Assembly: GCF_963082655.1 (NCBI RefSeq)
Contig: NC_081555.1
Span: 183,107,424-183,171,423, forward strand
Direction: 5' to 3'
DNA length: 64,000 nucleotides
From: Stomoxys calcitrans
Lineage: Eukaryota; Arthropoda; Insecta; Diptera; Muscidae
Shown here: positions 60,148 through 64,000 of the stretch, piece by piece
How positions within the stretch are numbered: position 1 is the first letter of the stretch
Layout: the number at the start of each line of letters is the position of its first letter
The notes under the pieces: generated by a model
Seen by the model: only the letters and a program-made list of their open reading frames with translations
Database searches by the model: none
Told to the model about the DNA's origin: nothing
Translations under genes and position numbers: made by a program

Positions 60148-60860
60148 CAAGTAAGAGCGTGCTAAATAAGTGCTAAATTGAATGCTGAACATTGTAGAAG
60201 TCATTGTGTAATATTTTAGTCCATTCGGATAAGAATTGCGCTTTGTAGGGGCTCAAGAAGCAAAATCGGTAGATCGGTTTATATGGGAGCTGTATCAAGC
60301 TATATATCGATTTAGACCATATTGGCCATTGAGAAGCCGTTGTACAAAATTTCTGGCAAATCGGATGAGAATTGCGCCCTCTAGAGGCTCAAGAAGTCAA
60401 GGTCCCAGATCGGTTTATATGGTAGCTATATCAGGTTATGTACCGATTTGCACCATATTTAGCACAGTTGTTGAAAGTTGTTGTTGACCTCATGCAAAAT
60501 TTCAGCCAAGTCGGATAAGATTTGCGCCCTCTAAAAGCTGAAGAAATCAAGACCCAAGATCGGTTTATATGGCAGCTATACCAGGGTATGAACCGATTTG
60601 AACTATACTTAGCACAGTTATTGGAAGTGATACTAAAACACCATGTGCAAAATTTCAGTCGGATAAGAATTGCGCCCTCTAAAAGATGAAGAAATCAAGA
60701 CCCAAGATCGGTTTATATGGCAGCTATATTAGGTTATGAACCGATTTGAACCATACTTAGCACAGTTGTTGGAAGTAATACCAAAACACCACGTGCAAAA
60801 TTTCATTCAAACCGGACGAGAATTGCGCGCTCTAGGGGCTCAAGAAGACAAGACCCAATT
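60148..60860 (-). repeat. HINE-A, hairpin lost, distal end missing
   Basis: 'caagtaagagcgtgctaaat' start with the hairpin and sub-terminal repeat deleted. Units begin near 60271, 60407, 60561 and 60709. Confidence 0.75.
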
Positions 60861-61202
60861 TTTGGAAGTTTTGATTGTCTTTCAAGAAAACCTTGATACT
60901 GTTTTCTTTTTTTTATTTTTACGCATAAAATAAATATACATGATGGCTCATTTAACTTGCTCAAATTTCGCATAGAAATGCTTTTGATATATAAAAATTT
61001 TACGAATAATAATTTTCTTAAGAGGTACTTAGGAAAAACTGTGGTCAAAATTGGCCGGTCAAATTCTCAAATTTTGACAAAAAAAATCGAAAACTTTCTA
61101 AATTCAAGCAGGAGCGATTTCTATTGCACGCCAATAGTCAAACGATTTGCGGTCAATTTAATTGAAGTTCGAAGGAGAATTTGAGCACGTTATTTCAGCA
61201 GA

Positions 61203-61448
61203 AGGCTATCGTAGCGCAGAGGTTAGCATGTCCGTCTATGACGCTGAACGCCTGGGTTCGAAACCTGGCGAGTCCATAAAAAAAATTTTTTTTTCAGCGG
61301 TGGGTTTCCCCGCCTAATGCTGGCAACATTTGTGAAGTACTACGCCATGTAAAACTTCTCTCCAAAAAGGTGTCGCACTGCGGCATGCCGTTCGGTCTCG
61401 GCTATAAAAAGGAGGCCCCGTATCATTGAACTTAAACTTTGCATTTTG
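61203..61448 (+). mobile_element. tRNA-derived SINE with 12-bp target-site duplication
   Basis: Flanked by TATTTCAGCAGA at 61191-61202 and 61449-61460. Plus orientation. The tRNA-like head has A box 'tagcgcagaggttagca' and B box 'ggttcgaaacc'. The body has 'aatgctggcaacatttgtga', 'aaaacttctctccaaaaagg', 'gtcgcactgcggcatgccg' and 'tataaaaaggagg'. It ends in 'ttgaacttaaacttt', so the 3' part is shorter than in other copies. Confidence 0.9.
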
Positions 61449-61460
61449 TATTTCAGCAGA

Positions 61461-62529
61461 TTTTGGTCATTTTTTTATAAAAATTTTTCAAAATGTATTT
61501 TCTTCAAATGCATCTAAAAATAATATTTGCTTAAGATTTTCAGTTTGTGTGCGTCGTATTTTATGGACATAAATAGTATTTAAAATCGATTTCGAGTTCG
61601 GGAAATTACTTAACTAACTCGAGAAAAGTTAAAACTAGCGGAAAATATAAACTTTTACAATATTTAACACAATAAAAAATCGTCATCAAAATACTAGCCA
61701 GTTCGCTGAAATGATTGACAAAAAAATTGAAAAGCCCAATCTTACTATAAAATTAATGGTGTTTTCGATTGTGCCAAAAAGTGTAGCATTTTTCCCACAT
61801 GCCGCAATGAAATCGAATTTTTGTGTTCGTTTGTCCAAAAAAAATCTAACCCCACCACCGGGTGTAGTTTTTGTTTATAATGGTGTTACCTACAGAGAGT
61901 GGAAAAATGTTGCATTTTCTACCACGTGCCAAGTCTACGGTGTAGAATGTCGCACTTTAAATCAGCTGCCATCACTTCATAGGCATATGCACTAAAATAA
62001 CCGCGTTCACTAATTGTGATAAATTAGAAGACAACATTCTTCAATGTTTGGAAAAAAGTGCCAAAATATTAAAAATAAATATTTAAAAATGGAAAAAGTG
62101 ATCGCATTTTATTTAGCTAACGGCATATTAGATGCATTTCTAGAAAGTTCTTCATCCGAAGAAGAAAATGCGATTTTTACCGTATTTTTGGTCGAATTGA
62201 AAAAATATGGGCACATGAATATGTTCGGCTGACAATGCACAAAGTGCAACACTATAAAAGTGGGCGACATTTGCAAAATGTGGTCCATATAAGTATAACA
62301 TTAGGGTAAAATTTTTTTCAGTATCGAAAACACCGTAAGATATCTGAAAAATATCTAATCGGTCAGCAATACAAAGTTTTGGCAAGATATATAAAGTTAA
62401 GCTCCCGTTAAATGTCCAAATGTCACCGTCTCTCCCTGGACCCATTAGTGACTAAAATTGTCCATAAAAAAAATTTGCAATCTTTTATTCATTTCACAGT
62501 TACAAAAGGATTTGAGAATTTTTCGATTT
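61461..62529. other. AT-rich stretch with two short open frames
   Basis: Plus-strand open frames 61711-61995 (94 codons) and 62044-62232 (62 codons). The second starts after stops with an acidic SSSSEEEN run that would fit the N-terminus of a DDE transposase (for example PIF/Harbinger type), but no catalytic block follows. No gene is claimed. Confidence 0.25.
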
Positions 62530-62739
62530 CGAACCAAAATGGCATCTACCATTATCTTTAACATCCAAGCCAAGTATAGCCCGAATCGGTTCATCATATG
62601 GTTCCAATAGCATAGTAATTGGTACCCCTTATCCTTTGTTTGCCTATAACGAGACACCGGGCAAAGAACTTGACAAATGCTATCCATGGTGAAGGGTACA
62701 TAAGATTCGGCTCGGTCGAATTTAGAAGGCTTTTACTTG
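62530..62739 (+). repeat. HINE-A hairpin-end fragment
   Basis: The last unit, 'gctatccatggtgaagggta', the hairpin 'attcggctcggtcgaat' and 'gcttttacttg' at the right end. Confidence 0.7.
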
Positions 62740-63039
62740 CTTGTTTTATGCAAAACTAAGAATGTCTTTATTCGCCTATGCCTCACTTTGAAATTGAAAA
62801 AGGTGTGTCAATATAATGACAGGCATTGAACGCTATTACCACTATGACAGAGCAGTGGCTCATTATAATTCAGGTTTGAAAATGAGAGAAAGAATTGCTT
62901 ACTTTAGAAACAGATATCTTTCGCTTTATGGTTTTCTATTTACATAAACTTAATGAAACAAACTGACATGCTATACCCCTTGTTTCAGGATATTTGAAAT
63001 ACAGAGACGATTCCCTAAGAATGGAAATAATTAATTATA

Positions 63040-64000
63040 GTCAAAATTCCTAAGTAGAGAGACCTCTCTAACTGCAACAATTGGCGAGGCATAGCCCTCC
63101 TATTTGCTGTAAGCAAGGTCTTCATTAAAATCATCCTAAATCTCTTTGTCGCTCCCCTCAATCAACTTCTAAGGAAACAACAGGTTGCATGTCGAGCACA
63201 TCAATCACAAAGAGAATTATAGTGGAACAAAGCATAGAGTGCAATAGCACTTGGTACGCAGCTTTCATTGACTACGAAAAGGCATATGCAAATATAATTT
63301 TCAATAGCTACGACGGCAAACTCAGTAAACTGATTAATTCTACCTCCGGTGTCCGGCAGAAATTTCTGCTATCGCCGCTTCTATTCATCACTGTATTGGA
63401 CCGCGTGCTAGACATTTTTTGACAGTTCTAATATCAAATGAGGTATCAACTGACGCCCTAACGATTGTCTGGAGGATCTTGAATATGCCGACGATATTGT
63501 TCTACACTCGCACACCTATCAGCATATACAATCGAAGCTAAATAACTTACAGAACGAGTCTCAAAAATGGGACTCAAAATCAACATTAAGAAAACGGAAT
63601 CACTGCGTATGAAATCAACAAATGACACGGCTTTCGCTATTATTGGGCAAAATATAGCAAACGTTGACAGCTAGACATGGAAATCGTTCGTTCCACAAAT
63701 GGAGCAGCGAAACAGGATATCCTTGGCTGGATCCAGAAGGCGCGTGTAGCATTGGCCAAGCTTCCAAATATATAGCGTGCGAGCAACATAAGCATTAGAA
63801 ATAAATGCTGAATTTGTAATGCATGCGTGAAGTCAGTGCTTCTTTAGAAGCATGGCTAGTTACAGCAGAGATAAAATACGGTCGCCCAGAACCATTTCTA
63901 ATGAGGAATTACGGAGAAGTACTCAAGAACGGAATATCAATACCGAGATCAAGATGGCTGGATCGGACATACCATTCGTAAGCCGTACTTATGTCACGAC
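63040..64000 (+). pseudogene. Non-LTR retrotransposon reverse transcriptase relic, runs off the window
   Basis: The plus strand shows, in shifting frames, VKIPK then a stop then RDLSNCNNWRGIALL, VSKVF, EQSIECNSTWYAAFIDYEKAY, SGVRQKFLLSPLLF (normally SGVRQG-x-x-LSP) and the catalytic box in LEYADDIVLHSH (YADD at 63484-63495). A +1 shift is followed by MGLKINIKKTESLRM and later WLVTAEI. These are RT domains 2 to 7 in order. Stops and frameshifts make it inactive. The 5' end appears truncated near 63040 and the 3' end lies beyond the window. Confidence 0.85.

Overview
The window looks like AT-rich, repeat-laden nuclear DNA from a higher fly, most probably a calyptrate (house-fly or stable-fly type). 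The evidence is two insect-type transporter genes with short, well-formed spliceosomal introns, many decayed Tc1/mariner and non-LTR elements, a tRNA-derived SINE, and a very abundant hairpin-ended family with internal units of about 153 bp. The species call is an inference; no ribosomal or mitochondrial marker is present.

Only two protein genes can be supported. Both are on the minus strand and both encode monocarboxylate-transporter-like (MCT/SLC16) proteins of the major facilitator superfamily. Gene A (30190-32399) has five coding exons and encodes 627 residues. Gene B (53412-58670) has four coding exons and encodes 622 residues. They share splice positions and phases, a last coding exon of identical length (140 nt), the MCT signatures and an unusual long cytoplasmic loop, so they are diverged tandem paralogues about 21 kb apart. 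Gene B's first coding intron (3256 bp) has been filled by repeats, while its other introns are 65-69 bp. The two products probably move small organic acids or related solutes across a membrane. Neither the substrate nor proton coupling can be read from the sequence, and one classical proton/substrate lysine is replaced in both.

Most of the rest is transposon debris. By hand sum, about 15 kb belongs to two related hairpin-ended, tandem-unit families, called HINE-A and HINE-B here because their architecture matches non-autonomous Helentron/Helitron elements (DINE-1-like). For these the strand field gives element orientation: + means the terminal hairpin is at the right end. Other elements are a tRNA-derived SINE (seven or more copies, two with clear target-site duplications), non-LTR retrotransposon fragments (endonuclease, reverse transcriptase, RNase H and C-terminal pieces), Tc1/mariner and pogo-like transposase relics, a mariner-derived foldback element, several MITE families, a ~115-bp tandem array and a ~35-bp tandem array.

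Layout: 1-5900 repeats and relics around one GC-richer island; 5900-8440 mostly single-copy; 8465-21350 HINE-A copies, a LINE and the foldback element; 21360-23400 single-copy; 23400-30140 LINE, pogo and tandem repeats; 30140-32440 gene A; 32440-44800 MITEs, HINEs and a nested Tc1/SINE/LINE/MITE stack; 44800-46900 single-copy; 46900-52460 HINE and SINE; 53412-58700 gene B; 58700-59510 single-copy upstream region; 59514-64000 repeats, ending inside a reverse-transcriptase relic that runs off the right edge.
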